From Nocardioidaceae bacterium (GTDB lineage Bacteria > Actinomycetota > Actinomycetes > Propionibacteriales > Nocardioidaceae): DNA of 49,968 nucleotides. Position 1 is the first letter of the stretch; every line of letters begins with the position of its first letter. The position numbers were made by a program, and so were the translations under genes. This document shows, in pieces, positions 25,100 to 33,736 of this stretch. The stretch is from NCBI GenBank assembly GCA_013361955.1, contig JABFXA010000011.1:1-49968 (forward strand). Reading direction: 5' to 3'. Under the pieces are notes generated by a model, which saw nothing but the letters and a program-made list of their open reading frames with translations, was not told where the DNA came from and ran no database searches.

Positions 25100-27229
25100 A
25101 TGAGGCCAGTGACCGATCTGCAGCGCCGGGTGGCGCCGTTCAAGGTGGAGTCGGACTACTCCCCGTCCGGCGACCAGCCGACCGCGATCGAGGACATCCA
25201 GCGCCGCATCGAGGGCGGGGAGGACGACGTGGTGCTGCTCGGCGCCACCGGCACCGGCAAGACCGCGACGGTCGCCTGGGCGGTGGAGCGGCTGCAGCGA
25301 CCGACCCTGGTGATGCAGCCCAACAAGACCCTCGCCGCCCAGTTCGCCAACGAGCTGCGCCAGCTGCTGCCCAACAACGCGGTCGAGTACTTCGTCTCCT
25401 ACTACGACTACTACCAGCCCGAGGCCTACGTCCCGCAGACCGACACCTACATCGAGAAGGACTCCTCGATCAACGAGGAGGTCGAGCGGCTGCGGCACTC
25501 CGCGACCAACTCCCTGCTCACCCGCCGCGACGTAATCGTGGTCTCCACCGTGTCCTGCATCTACGGCCTGGGCACCCCGCAGGAGTACGTCGACCGGATG
25601 GTCCGCCTCGAGGTCGGCAAGGAGTGGGACCGCGACCAGCTGCTGCGACGGCTCGTGGAGATCCAGTACACCCGCAACGACATGGCCTTCACCCGCGGCA
25701 CGTTCCGGGTCCGCGGCGACACGCTGGAGGTCTTCCCGGTCTACGAGGAGCTCGCGATCCGGGTGGAGTTCTTCGGCGACGAGATCGAGAGGCTGATGAC
25801 GCTGCACCCGGTGACGGGCGAGGTGGTCACCGACGACACCGAGCTGCACGTCTTCCCGGCCACCCACTACGTCGCCGGCCCGGAGCGGATGGAGCGCGCG
25901 ATCCGCGGCATCGAGCTCGAGCTCGAGGACCAGCTGGCGTTCTTCGAGCGGCAGGGCAAGCTGCTCGAGGCGCAGCGGCTGCGGATGCGCACGACGTACG
26001 ACATCGAGATGATGCGGCAGGTCGGGTCCTGCTCCGGCATCGAGAACTACTCGATGCACATCGACGGCCGCAGCCGCGGTTCCGCGCCCAACTGCCTCCT
26101 CGACTACTTCCCCGAGGACTTCCTGCTGGTCATCGACGAGTCGCACGTCGCGGTCCCGCAGATCGGCGGCATGTACGAAGGCGACATGTCCCGCAAGCGC
26201 AACCTGGTCGACCACGGCTTCCGGCTGCCGAGCGCGATGGACAACCGGCCGCTGCGCTGGGAGGAGTTCCTGGAGCGGATCGGCCAGACCATCTACCTGT
26301 CCGCCACCCCGGGCGACTACGAGCTCGCCAAGGCCGGGGGAGACGTGGTCGAGCAGATCATCCGGCCGACCGGCCTGGTCGACCCCGAGGTGATCGTGAA
26401 GCCGACGAAGGGCCAGATCGACGACCTCATCCACGAGATCAACGGCCGCGTCGAGCGCAACGAGCGGGTGCTGGTCACCACGCTCACCAAGAAGATGTCC
26501 GAGGACCTCACCGACTACCTGCTCGAGGCCGGCATCCGCACCCGCTACCTGCACAGCGAGGTCGACACGCTGCGCCGGATCGAGCTGCTCCGCGAGCTCC
26601 GGCTCGGGCAGTACGACGTGCTGGTCGGCATCAACCTGCTCCGCGAGGGCCTCGACCTGCCCGAGGTGTCCCTGGTGGCGATCCTCGACGCCGACAAGGA
26701 GGGCTTCCTGCGCTCCGACAAGTCGCTGATCCAGACGATCGGCCGCGCGGCCCGCAACGTGTCCGGCCAGGTGGTGATGTACGCCGACAAGGTCACGCCG
26801 TCCATGGAGTCGGCGATCGACGAGACCAACCGCCGCCGCGAGAAGCAGGTCGCCTACAACAAGGCCAACGGCGTCGACCCGCAGCCGCTGCGCAAGAAGA
26901 TCGCCGACATCACCGAGATGCTGGCCCGCGAGGACGAGAACACCGAGGAGCTGCTGGCCACCTGGCAGAACATCGGCTCCGGCCGGCAGCAGTCCCGCGG
27001 CAAGGCGCCCGTGCCCGGTCTGTCCAAGGTCAACGACGAGGTGGGCCGGCACGCCGCCGACCTGGCCGGGATGCCCAGCCAGGACCTCGCCGACCTGGTC
27101 CAGCAGCTCACCGAGCAGATGCACAACGCCGCCGCCGAGCTGCAGTTCGAGGTCGCCGCCCGGCTCCGCGACGAGATCCAGGAGCTCAAGCGCGAGCTCC
27201 GGCAGATGGTCGAGGCGGGCGCGCGCTGA
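25100..27229 (+). CDS. uvrB: Excinuclease ABC subunit B
   Basis: 709-residue UvrB, the damage-verifying helicase-like subunit of nucleotide excision repair. Walker A GATGTGKT is at residues 48-55; the beta-hairpin [20 protein letters not shown], the DESH box ([11 protein letters not shown]), [10 protein letters not shown] and the motif [11 protein letters not shown] are all intact; a UVR domain for UvrA/UvrC contacts is at the C terminus ([15 protein letters not shown]). Length is normal. Its TGA overlaps the next gene's CTG start. Confidence 0.97.
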   Translation: MRPVTDLQRRVAPFKVESDYSPSGDQPTAIEDIQRRIEGGEDDVVLLGATGTGKTATVAWAVERLQRPTLVMQPNKTLAAQFANELRQLLPNNAVEYFVSYYDYYQPEAYVPQTDTYIEKDSSINEEVERLRHSATNSLLTRRDVIVVSTVSCIYGLGTPQEYVDRMVRLEVGKEWDRDQLLRRLVEIQYTRNDMAFTRGTFRVRGDTLEVFPVYEELAIRVEFFGDEIERLMTLHPVTGEVVTDDTELHVFPATHYVAGPERMERAIRGIELELEDQLAFFERQGKLLEAQRLRMRTTYDIEMMRQVGSCSGIENYSMHIDGRSRGSAPNCLLDYFPEDFLLVIDESHVAVPQIGGMYEGDMSRKRNLVDHGFRLPSAMDNRPLRWEEFLERIGQTIYLSATPGDYELAKAGGDVVEQIIRPTGLVDPEVIVKPTKGQIDDLIHEINGRVERNERVLVTTLTKKMSEDLTDYLLEAGIRTRYLHSEVDTLRRIELLRELRLGQYDVLVGINLLREGLDLPEVSLVAILDADKEGFLRSDKSLIQTIGRAARNVSGQVVMYADKVTPSMESAIDETNRRREKQVAYNKANGVDPQPLRKKIADITEMLAREDENTEELLATWQNIGSGRQQSRGKAPVPGLSKVNDEVGRHAADLAGMPSQDLADLVQQLTEQMHNAAAELQFEVAARLRDEIQELKRELRQMVEAGAR

Positions 27230-27591
27230 CCCCCGACGAGCTCCGCGCCTACGCGCTCGGCAAGCCGGGCGCCTGGCCGGACCAGCCCTGGGAGGGCGAC
27301 CACGTCGCCAAGATCGGCGAGGGCTCGGCGGCCAAGATCTTCGCGTTCCTCGGGTCCGGCTCGGTCGGGGTGAAGTCCGGCCGGACCCGCGAGGAGGCCG
27401 ACGAGTGGCTGGCCCGCTACCCCGACGACGCGGCGGTGATGGCCTACATCGGCCGGTCCGGCTGGAACACCCTGACCCTCAACGGCGCGATCCCCGACGA
27501 GGAGATCCGCGACGCGGTCGACGAGTCCTACGGTTTCGTGGTCGCCAAGCTGCCCAAGAAGCACCGCCCGGCCGGCTGGGACCAGGCGTGA
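27226..27591 (+). CDS. MmcQ/YjbR family protein with CTG start
   Basis: 121-residue MmcQ/YjbR-fold protein (double-wing DNA-binding-like). Recognised by [54 protein letters not shown] and [13 protein letters not shown]. The N terminus of homologues (MTPDELRxxAL) aligns with [11 protein letters not shown], which begins at a CTG. No ATG, GTG or TTG occurs in frame for a long way upstream, and the CTG overlaps the uvrB TGA as CTGA, the arrangement seen for GTGA couples here. I infer initiation at CTG coupled to uvrB termination. Confidence 0.8.
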   Translation: MTPDELRAYALGKPGAWPDQPWEGDHVAKIGEGSAAKIFAFLGSGSVGVKSGRTREEADEWLARYPDDAAVMAYIGRSGWNTLTLNGAIPDEEIRDAVDESYGFVVAKLPKKHRPAGWDQA

Positions 27592-27604
27592 CCCGGCCGA
27601 CCGG

Positions 27605-28138
27605 TCAGGACTCCGGGCCGCCCTCGAGGGCCTTGCGCTGCTTCTTCAGCAGCTTCTCGCGCTCCCTGGCGACGATCTCCTGCTTGTTCATCAGCACCTG
27701 CGGCACCCGCATCGCCACGAACAGCATCGGGAAGATCGGCCACGGGAAGCCGGGCGCGCTGGTGAGCGCCCAGATCGCCCAGGTGATCACCGAGATGAAG
27801 ATCAGCCCGTTGACCGCCTCGCGACGCTGGTGCTCCCACCGCCGCACCGCCTGCGCCTCGATCTCGTCGGGCGTGGCGCGGGCCAGCTCGGAGCCCGGCC
27901 GGGTCGGCGTCATCGGCACCAGGTCGGCCAGCATCGGCGGCAGCTCGCCGAGGGTCTTGGCCGCCGCGGTGGCCGCCGACCGCTCGTCGTACTCCGCCCG
28001 GTCGAGCCGGCCGTCGGCGTACGCCTCCGCGAGGACGCCGTGCACGAGGTCCCGGTCCCGGTCGGAGGCGCGCAGCGACGCGCTCTCGGTACGCCGGGGG
28101 TCGGCGGAGAAGGTCCCCCACGGCACGGCTTCGGCCAT
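27605..28138 (-). CDS. DUF1707 / 2TM domain membrane protein
   Basis: 177 residues. The N-terminal DUF1707 (SHOCT-like) domain reads LRASDRDRDLVHGVLAEAYA, then GRLDRAEYDERSAAT; two membrane helices follow (FISVITWAIWALTS and FPMLFVAMRVPQVL), with a basic C-terminal tail (KLLKKQRKALEGG). Such proteins are widespread in actinobacteria without assigned function. The ATG is 7 nt after TAGAAT (leaderless). Divergent from the VOC gene with 26 bp between starts. Confidence 0.85.
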   Translation of the reverse strand: MAEAVPWGTFSADPRRTESASLRASDRDRDLVHGVLAEAYADGRLDRAEYDERSAATAAAKTLGELPPMLADLVPMTPTRPGSELARATPDEIEAQAVRRWEHQRREAVNGLIFISVITWAIWALTSAPGFPWPIFPMLFVAMRVPQVLMNKQEIVAREREKLLKKQRKALEGGPES

Positions 28139-28164
28139 GCCTCGGATTCTAGGAGGCTGTGCCC

Positions 28165-28602
28165 ATGCCCCGTGACGTGCAGGTGACGTTCGACTGCGCC
28201 GACCCCGCCGCCCAGGCCGCGTTCTGGGCGGAGGCGCTCGGCTACGTCCTGGCGCCACCCCCGCCCGGCTTCGACACCTGGGAGGCGGCGCTCGACGCCT
28301 GGCAGGTACCGGACGACCAGCGCAACTCGCGCTCCGCGCTGGTCGACCCCGAGGGCACCCGGCCGCGGCTGTTCTTCCAGCGGGTGCCGGAGGGCAAGAC
28401 CGTCAAGAACCGCGTGCACCTCGACGTCCGCGCGGCGCCGGGGCTGGAGGGGGCCGACCGGATGGCGGCCCTGGAGGCGGAGGCGGAGCGGCTCGGTGCG
28501 CTCGGCGCCACCCGGGTCCGGCGGTTCGAGCCGGGCGAGGAGATGAGCGGCGGGTTCCTGGTGATGCAGGACCCGGAGGGCAACGAGTTCTGCCTGGACT
28601 GA
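28165..28602 (+). CDS. VOC family (glyoxalase-like) protein
   Basis: 145-residue vicinal-oxygen-chelate fold protein, two beta-alpha-beta-beta-beta modules: VQVTFDCADPAAQAAFWAEA at the start and the module ending FLVMQDPEGNEFCLD. The Asp/Glu pattern is that of the glyoxalase-like 'Glyoxalase_6' group of unknown substrate. A perfect AGGAGG (28151-28156) is 8 nt before the ATG at 28165 and only 2 nt before a GTG at 28159, so the ATG is the start. One base separates its stop from the convergent AbrB gene. Confidence 0.85.
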   Translation: MPRDVQVTFDCADPAAQAAFWAEALGYVLAPPPPGFDTWEAALDAWQVPDDQRNSRSALVDPEGTRPRLFFQRVPEGKTVKNRVHLDVRAAPGLEGADRMAALEAEAERLGALGATRVRRFEPGEEMSGGFLVMQDPEGNEFCLD

Positions 28603-28603
28603 C

Positions 28604-29665
28604 TCACCGGCCTCGGCTCAGCCACCGCGCGAGCAGCGGCGCGAACAGCAGCATCGCGAACACCCGGATCACCTGCACGGCCAGCACGTACGTGACGTCC
28701 GAGCCGCTGTCCGCGGCCGTGGCCAGCACCGCGAACAGGCCGCCCGGCGTGGTGGCGAGGTACGCCGTGAGCCGGTCCACGCCCGTGGTCGCGGACAGCA
28801 GCAGGCCGAGCAGCCCGCAGCCCACGATGACCAGCGCGATCAGCGCGACCGCCAGCGGGAGCAGCCGGGCGATGCTGGCCAGGCTGGCCCGGGTGAACCG
28901 CAGCCCGACGCGGACGCCGATCAGCGCGTAGCCGGCCTGCTCGACGACCGTCGGCACGCCCACGTGGCCGAGGAGGCCGCTCGCGGAGATCGCCACGCCG
29001 ACCAGCATCGGACCGAGCAGCGCGGTCGCCGGCGCCGTGACCAACCGCATCAGCAGCAGGCCGAGCCCGACCGACAGCACCACGAACGCGAGGTCCGGCA
29101 GCCAGTGGGTCGGACCGGTGCTCAGCTCGCCCTGCCCGGACGGCGGGTGGAACACGAAGGCGGTGATCACCGGCATCGCCAGCAGCACCATCAGCACCCG
29201 CAGGTACTGCACGACCGTCACCACCCGGTCGTCGGCGCCCAGCTCGCGGGCCAGCGCGACCACGCCCGAGGCACCGCCGGCGATCATCGCGAACGCGCCG
29301 GTGGCGACGGAGACGTCGCTGCGCAGCGCGAGCAGCCGGCCCGCGCCCAGGCTCACGACCAGGGTGCCGACCATCACCAGGAGCACCGCGGGCCAGTCGT
29401 CGGCGAGCGCGGCCAGCGTCGGCACCTGGATCAGCGCGGCGATCACCACCCCGACCAGCGCCTGGCCGAGACGTGAGCCCCACTCCGGCATCTCCAGCGG
29501 CTCGGGGGAGGCCAGCGCGTAGGCCATCCCGCCCAGCAGGGAGCCGAACAGCACCGCCGAGGGCAGGCCGAGCAGCACGAAGGCGCCGCTCGCGACCGCC
29601 GCCGCCCCGGCCACCGCGAGCCACCGACGCCGGCTGCCGCGCCGGCGGGGCGGGTGGGCGGTCAT
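28604..29665 (-). CDS. AbrB family membrane protein
   Basis: 353-residue integral membrane protein of the PF05145 (AbrB/ammonia monooxygenase-named) family, with roughly ten hydrophobic helices arranged as two repeats; the repeat signatures are SAVLFGSLLGGMAYAL with ALVGVVIAALIQ, and ATALLGPMLVGVAISA with QAGYALIGVRVGLRF. Transport substrate is unknown. The ATG lies 7 nt after TAGGCT (leaderless). It is divergent from terC and convergent with the VOC gene. Confidence 0.85.
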   Translation of the reverse strand: MTAHPPRRRGSRRRWLAVAGAAAVASGAFVLLGLPSAVLFGSLLGGMAYALASPEPLEMPEWGSRLGQALVGVVIAALIQVPTLAALADDWPAVLLVMVGTLVVSLGAGRLLALRSDVSVATGAFAMIAGGASGVVALARELGADDRVVTVVQYLRVLMVLLAMPVITAFVFHPPSGQGELSTGPTHWLPDLAFVVLSVGLGLLLMRLVTAPATALLGPMLVGVAISASGLLGHVGVPTVVEQAGYALIGVRVGLRFTRASLASIARLLPLAVALIALVIVGCGLLGLLLSATTGVDRLTAYLATTPGGLFAVLATAADSGSDVTYVLAVQVIRVFAMLLFAPLLARWLSRGR

Positions 29666-29774
29666 CGGCCCCAGCCTAGGCAGCGAGCGGGGACCGTTGG
29701 CAGCGCCAACCGCCTCTGAGACGGCGCGCCGCCCGATTGGGAATACCGCGGGGGGTCTGGGACACTTGCTCCCG

Positions 29775-29883
29775 GTGGAGGGGAGTATTCCTTCGCAGCG
29801 GTCGCCGTCATCACGGTCACCGGCCCCGACGGGCCGGTCCCGGTGCCGCTGGTCCGCGAGCAGCGGACGGGAGAGACCTCCGG
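29775..29883 (+). promoter_or_regulatory. Probable yybP-ykoY (Mn2+) riboswitch in the terC leader
   Basis: The 273-bp leader of terC carries GGAGGGGAGTA (29777-29787) and, about 95 nt later, GAGACCTCC (29873-29881). GGAGG and CCTCC pair as the basal helix, and GGGGAGTA and GAGACC are the two conserved blocks of yybP-ykoY aptamers as I know them. Between them are further hairpins (GCCGTCATCACGG; CCGGCCCCGACGGGCCGG). yybP-ykoY RNAs sense manganese and commonly precede TerC/MntP exporters. Downstream, 29888-29938 holds a second hairpin near the GGAAAGG ribosome-binding site, suggesting translational control. Confidence 0.72.
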
Positions 29884-29938
29884 ACGTCATCCGAGTCGGC
29901 CTGCGCGCCGACCGTCGTACATCCGGAAAGGTCAGTCT

Positions 29939-30991
29939 GTGGACGTTCCCACCTGGGTCTGGTGGACCACGATTCTCGTGACGGTCTCCGTCCTCGCCTT
30001 CGACATCGTGGTGATCGGCCGACGGCCGCACGAGCCGTCGACCAAGGAGGTGTCGATCGCCCTCTCGGTGTACGTCGGGCTCGCCGTCCTGTTCGGCATC
30101 GGCGTGTGGGTGCTCGCGGGGCACGAGTTCGGCACGGAGTTCTTCGCGGGCTGGCTGACGGAGTACTCGCTGTCGGTCGACAACCTGTTCATCTTCATCA
30201 TCATCATGGCCAAGTTCGGGGTGCCCCGGCAGTACCAGCAGGAAGCCCTGTTGATCGGCATCGTGATCGCCCTGGTGATGCGGGCGGTCTTCATCGCCGT
30301 CGGCGCGGCCGCGATCAACGAGTTCAGCTGGATCTTCTACCTGTTCGGGCTGTTCCTCGTCTGGACGGCGGTGAAGCTCGCCCGCGAGGGGTCGAACGAT
30401 GACGACGAGTACGAGGAGAACCGCCTCATCAAGTGGGTGGAGACGCACCTGCCGGCCACCGACAGGTGGAACGGCGTGAAGCTGTTCGCCCGCGAGAACG
30501 GCAAGCGCGTGATCACCCCGATGTTCATCGTGATCCTCGCGCTCGGCACCACCGACCTGCTGTTCGCGCTGGACTCGATCCCGGCGATCTACGGGCTCAC
30601 CAAGGAGCCGTACCTGGTGCTCACCGCCAACATCTTCGCGTTGATGGGGCTGCGCCAGCTGTACTTCCTGATCGGCGGCCTGCTGAAGCGGCTGGTGTAC
30701 CTGTCCTACGGCCTGGCGGTGCTGCTCGGCTTCATCGGGATCAAGCTGATCCTGCACGCGATGCACGAGAACGAGCTCCCGTTCGTCAACGGCGGCCACC
30801 ACGTCGAGTGGGCCCCCGACATCCCGATCCTGGCGTCGCTCGGCGTCATCGTGGGCGTGCTGGCGGTCACCGCGGTGGCCAGCCTGGTGGCGACCATGCG
30901 GGGCGCGCCGCAGAAGAGCGCCCTGGCCGAGGCCCTCGAGTCGACCGAGGAGACCGGGTCCGACGAGCACTCCGAGCCCCGCTCCCGCTGA
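29939..30991 (+). CDS. TerC family membrane protein (probable Mn exporter)
   Basis: 350-residue TerC-family transporter with about nine membrane helices. Conserved acidic membrane motifs are SLSVDNLFIFIIIMAKF and GTTDLLFALDSIPAIYGL, thought to carry the metal path. An acidic cytoplasmic loop (EGSNDDDEYEEN) and an acidic tail (ESTEETGSDEHSE) are present. GTG at 29939 has GGAAAGG about 8 nt upstream. Together with the manganese riboswitch this argues for Mn2+ export (Alx/MeeF-like) and not tellurite resistance. Confidence 0.92.
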   Translation: MDVPTWVWWTTILVTVSVLAFDIVVIGRRPHEPSTKEVSIALSVYVGLAVLFGIGVWVLAGHEFGTEFFAGWLTEYSLSVDNLFIFIIIMAKFGVPRQYQQEALLIGIVIALVMRAVFIAVGAAAINEFSWIFYLFGLFLVWTAVKLAREGSNDDDEYEENRLIKWVETHLPATDRWNGVKLFARENGKRVITPMFIVILALGTTDLLFALDSIPAIYGLTKEPYLVLTANIFALMGLRQLYFLIGGLLKRLVYLSYGLAVLLGFIGIKLILHAMHENELPFVNGGHHVEWAPDIPILASLGVIVGVLAVTAVASLVATMRGAPQKSALAEALESTEETGSDEHSEPRSR

Positions 30992-31065
30992 TCCCGGTGT
31001 GACGATGGGTCCTCGGGGGTAGGCAGCGGTCAGGGACCGACTCGGCGAGCGAGGACTGAGGAGCC

Positions 31066-31932
31066 ATGGAACGACGACGGCTGGGACGCATCGGGCACGA
31101 GAGCTCGGTGCTGGTGTACGGCGCGGCGGCGCTGTCCGAGGTGGACCAGGACACCGCGGACGCCTCGGTGCAGGAGGCGCTCGACGCCGGGATCAACCAT
31201 CTCGACGTGGCGGCCGACTACGGCGACGCCGAGCTGCGGCTCGGCCCGTGGATGCCGCGGATCCGCGACCAGGTGTTCCTGGCCACCAAGACCGGGCTGC
31301 GCGAGGCCGAGCCCGCGTGGCAGCAGATCAACCGGTCCCTGGAGCGCCTGCAGACCGACCGCGTCGACCTCATCCAGCTGCACGCGGTCGGCGACCTCGA
31401 GGAGCTCGACAAGGTCACCGCACCCGGCGGGGCGCTGGAGGCGGCGCTGCGGGCGGTCGAGGAGGGGCTGGCCGGCGCGGTCGGGATCACCGGGCACGGG
31501 CACGCCGCCCCCGGCACCCACCTGGAGGCGCTGCGGCGGCACCCGTTCAGCACCGTGCTCACCCCGATCAACGTGGCGCTGTGGCGCCGGCCCGACTACC
31601 GCGGCGACTACGAGGACCTGGTCGCCGAGGTGCGGCGGCAGGACGCCGGGCTGATGACCATCAAGACCGTCTCGCGCCGCAACTGGCCCGAGGGTGCCGA
31701 GCACACGCACGTGACCTGGTACGAGCCGCAGGTCGACCCGGAGCGGATCCGGGCCGCGGTGTCGTGGAGCCTGGCCCGCCCCGAGATCACCGGCATCGCG
31801 ACGCCGGGCGACGTCCGGCTGCTGAAGCACGTGGTGGCGGCCGAGGCGGACCGGATGGACGTCGCCGCGGCCGAGGACCTGGTCACCGGCGACGGCGCCT
31901 ACGACTCGCCGTTCGTGTCGATGCCGTTCTAG
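31066..31932 (+). CDS. Aldo/keto reductase
   Basis: 288-residue (beta/alpha)8 aldo/keto reductase of the short 'AKR/4Fe-4S-less' bacterial group. The catalytic tetrad maps to Asp and Tyr in NHLDVAADYGDAE, Lys in FLATKTG and His in LIQLHAVG. NADP-binding residues lie in the C-terminal part. Substrate unknown. ATG with GAGGAG 4 nt upstream. Its TAG shares CTAG with the stop of the convergent NlpC/P60 gene. Confidence 0.88.
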   Translation: MERRRLGRIGHESSVLVYGAAALSEVDQDTADASVQEALDAGINHLDVAADYGDAELRLGPWMPRIRDQVFLATKTGLREAEPAWQQINRSLERLQTDRVDLIQLHAVGDLEELDKVTAPGGALEAALRAVEEGLAGAVGITGHGHAAPGTHLEALRRHPFSTVLTPINVALWRRPDYRGDYEDLVAEVRRQDAGLMTIKTVSRRNWPEGAEHTHVTWYEPQVDPERIRAAVSWSLARPEITGIATPGDVRLLKHVVAAEADRMDVAAAEDLVTGDGAYDSPFVSMPF

Positions 31933-32663
31933 GGCACCTCGACGCGTCCCGCCGAGACCAGCGTGTCGCGGCGGTGCGGCGCGAGGGGCGCGTCCTCGAC
32001 GTACGGGTCGCCGGTCTCGGGAGCGTGCAGCATCCAGCGGGTGCCGTCGTCGGCGACCGGCCGGGTGACGAACCCGACGTGGTAGACCTTCGCGCCCGGC
32101 CGCGCGAAGAAGTACAGGTCGCCGGGCCGGACCTCGGCGAGCGGCACCGGCCGGACCGCGGTCGCCTGGTCGTGCGCGTCGCGGGGGAGCACCGTGCCGA
32201 GCGCGCGCCAGGATCGGTGCACCAGCCCGGAGCAGTCGACGCCGGCGTCGCTGGTGCCGCCCCACAGGTACCGCAGCCCGAGGAACCGCCGGGCCACGTC
32301 GAGCGCCGGCACGCCGGGCGGCTCGGTCGCGGTCGGCGCGTCCGGCGCGGTCCCGTCGAGGTCGAGGTGTGCGGTCCGGACCCAGCCCGGGTAGCCCTCG
32401 GGGTGCTCCGACGACGGCTGCCACGGCGCGGCCACCCGCGACCAGCCCTCGCGACGTTCCAGCACCACCACCGGCTCGCCGCGCAGCAGCTGGGTGTCCA
32501 CCCGGCCGTGCAGGCCGAGCCGGCCGCCGGGACCGGAGGCGTCGAGGGCGGCCAGCCACGCGGCGACGTCGGGCCGGTCGCGGAGCGCCGCCTCGTCGAG
32601 GGCGCGCGGAGCCTCGGGGGAGCGCCAGAGCGTGGCCACGCCGGCGCCGACGACGCCGGTCAC
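31929..32663 (-). CDS. NlpC/P60 family peptidase (YkfC-like)
   Basis: 244-residue C40 peptidase. An SH3b-like N-terminal part (about 1-120; EPVVVLERREGWSRVA) precedes the NlpC/P60 domain with Cys in DAGVDCSGLVHRSW, His in VYHVGFVT and a third polar residue in WMLHAPETG. No signal peptide is visible, so it should work in the cytoplasm on imported peptides. The GTG overlaps the epimerase stop (GTGA). With an L-Ala-D/L-Glu epimerase in the same operon this matches Bacillus YkfC, which cuts gamma-D-Glu-diaminopimelate in recycled murein peptides. Confidence 0.87.
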   Translation of the reverse strand: MTGVVGAGVATLWRSPEAPRALDEAALRDRPDVAAWLAALDASGPGGRLGLHGRVDTQLLRGEPVVVLERREGWSRVAAPWQPSSEHPEGYPGWVRTAHLDLDGTAPDAPTATEPPGVPALDVARRFLGLRYLWGGTSDAGVDCSGLVHRSWRALGTVLPRDAHDQATAVRPVPLAEVRPGDLYFFARPGAKVYHVGFVTRPVADDGTRWMLHAPETGDPYVEDAPLAPHRRDTLVSAGRVEVP

Positions 32664-33736
32664 GCGAGCGCCTCGATGCCGAGGCCCGGAGCCGTGGGCA
32701 GGACCACCTCGGCGCCGTCGTAGCGGAGCCCGCCGACCACCGGCGAGGAGGCCGCCCACCAGGCGGCGTCGAGGTCCGCGACGACGGTGGTGCCGTACGC
32801 CGCCACCAGGCTCGCCGCGGCGCCGACGCCCACGTGCGTCTCCATCATCGAGCCGACCAGGGTGCCCATGCCCTGCGCCCGGGCGAGCTCCAGGAGGGTG
32901 ACCGCGACGCCGAGCCCGCCGCACTTCGCGAGCTTGACGTTGACCAGGTCGGCGGCCCGGCGGCGCAGCACCTCGACGAGGTCGCGCACGCCGTACACCG
33001 ACTCGTCGGCGAGCACCGGGGTGGCGACCCGGTCGGTGACCCAGGCCAGCCCGTCCAGGTCGGCCGCGGCCACCGGCTGCTCCACCAGCTCGACGTCGAG
33101 CCCGGCGTCCTCGATCGCGCGGATCACCCGGACCGCGTCGCGGGCCGCCCAGCCCTGGTTCGCGTCGAGGCGGATCCGGACGTCGGGGCCGACCGAGGCG
33201 CGGGCGGCGCGCACCCGCTCCACGTCGGTGGCCGCGTCGGTGCCGACCTTCAGCTTCAGCACCTCGAACCCGTCGGCGACCCGGGCCTTGGCCGCCTCGG
33301 CCAGGGACGCCGGGTCGCCGGCTGCGAGCGTCACGTTGGTGGGCACCCGATGCCGGCTGCCGCCGAGGAACACCGGCAGGCTGACACCGCGCCGGCGGGC
33401 GGCCAGGTCGTGCAGGGCCACGTCGACCGCGGCCTTCGCGCCGTGGTTGCCGGCGACCGCACCCGCCACCCGGTGGCACAGGTCGACCAGGTCGTCCGGG
33501 TGGCGGCCGCGCAGCACGTCGGTCAGCGGCCCGACCACGCAGGCCTCGGCGCCGGCCAGCGACTCGCCGGTCACCTGCCACACCTGCGGGGCCTCGCCCC
33601 AGCCGGTGACCCCGTCGGAGTCGGTCACCCGGACCACGACGGTGTCGGTGGTGCCGGTGCGGCGCAGGGCGGTGACGAACGGTGTGTGCAGGGGCGTGCT
33701 GACCCGGGTGGCGGTCATGGACTCGATCGTGCTCAC
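32660..33736 (-). CDS. Dipeptide epimerase (L-Ala-D/L-Glu epimerase type)
   Basis: 358-residue enolase-superfamily enzyme of the muconate-lactonizing subgroup. Acid/base Lys in FEVLKLKVG, metal ligands in IRLDANQGW, ELVEQPV and VLADESVYG, and second Lys in NVKLAKCGG. The C-terminal DxD-type DLDAAWW is typical of dipeptide epimerases. It would convert L-Ala-D-Glu to L-Ala-L-Glu for catabolism of murein peptides. GTG start overlaps the upstream stop (GTGA). Confidence 0.87.
   Translation of the reverse strand: MSTIESMTATRVSTPLHTPFVTALRRTGTTDTVVVRVTDSDGVTGWGEAPQVWQVTGESLAGAEACVVGPLTDVLRGRHPDDLVDLCHRVAGAVAGNHGAKAAVDVALHDLAARRRGVSLPVFLGGSRHRVPTNVTLAAGDPASLAEAAKARVADGFEVLKLKVGTDAATDVERVRAARASVGPDVRIRLDANQGWAARDAVRVIRAIEDAGLDVELVEQPVAAADLDGLAWVTDRVATPVLADESVYGVRDLVEVLRRRAADLVNVKLAKCGGLGVAVTLLELARAQGMGTLVGSMMETHVGVGAAASLVAAYGTTVVADLDAAWWAASSPVVGGLRYDGAEVVLPTAPGLGIEALA

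Noticed and set aside
23750-27124. Very long antisense frame (over 1100 codons) opposite uvrB
   Set aside because: It mirrors uvrB codon structure, lacks any recognisable domain, and is a by-product of high GC with few stops; the same holds for long frames opposite fadB, ligB and uvrA.
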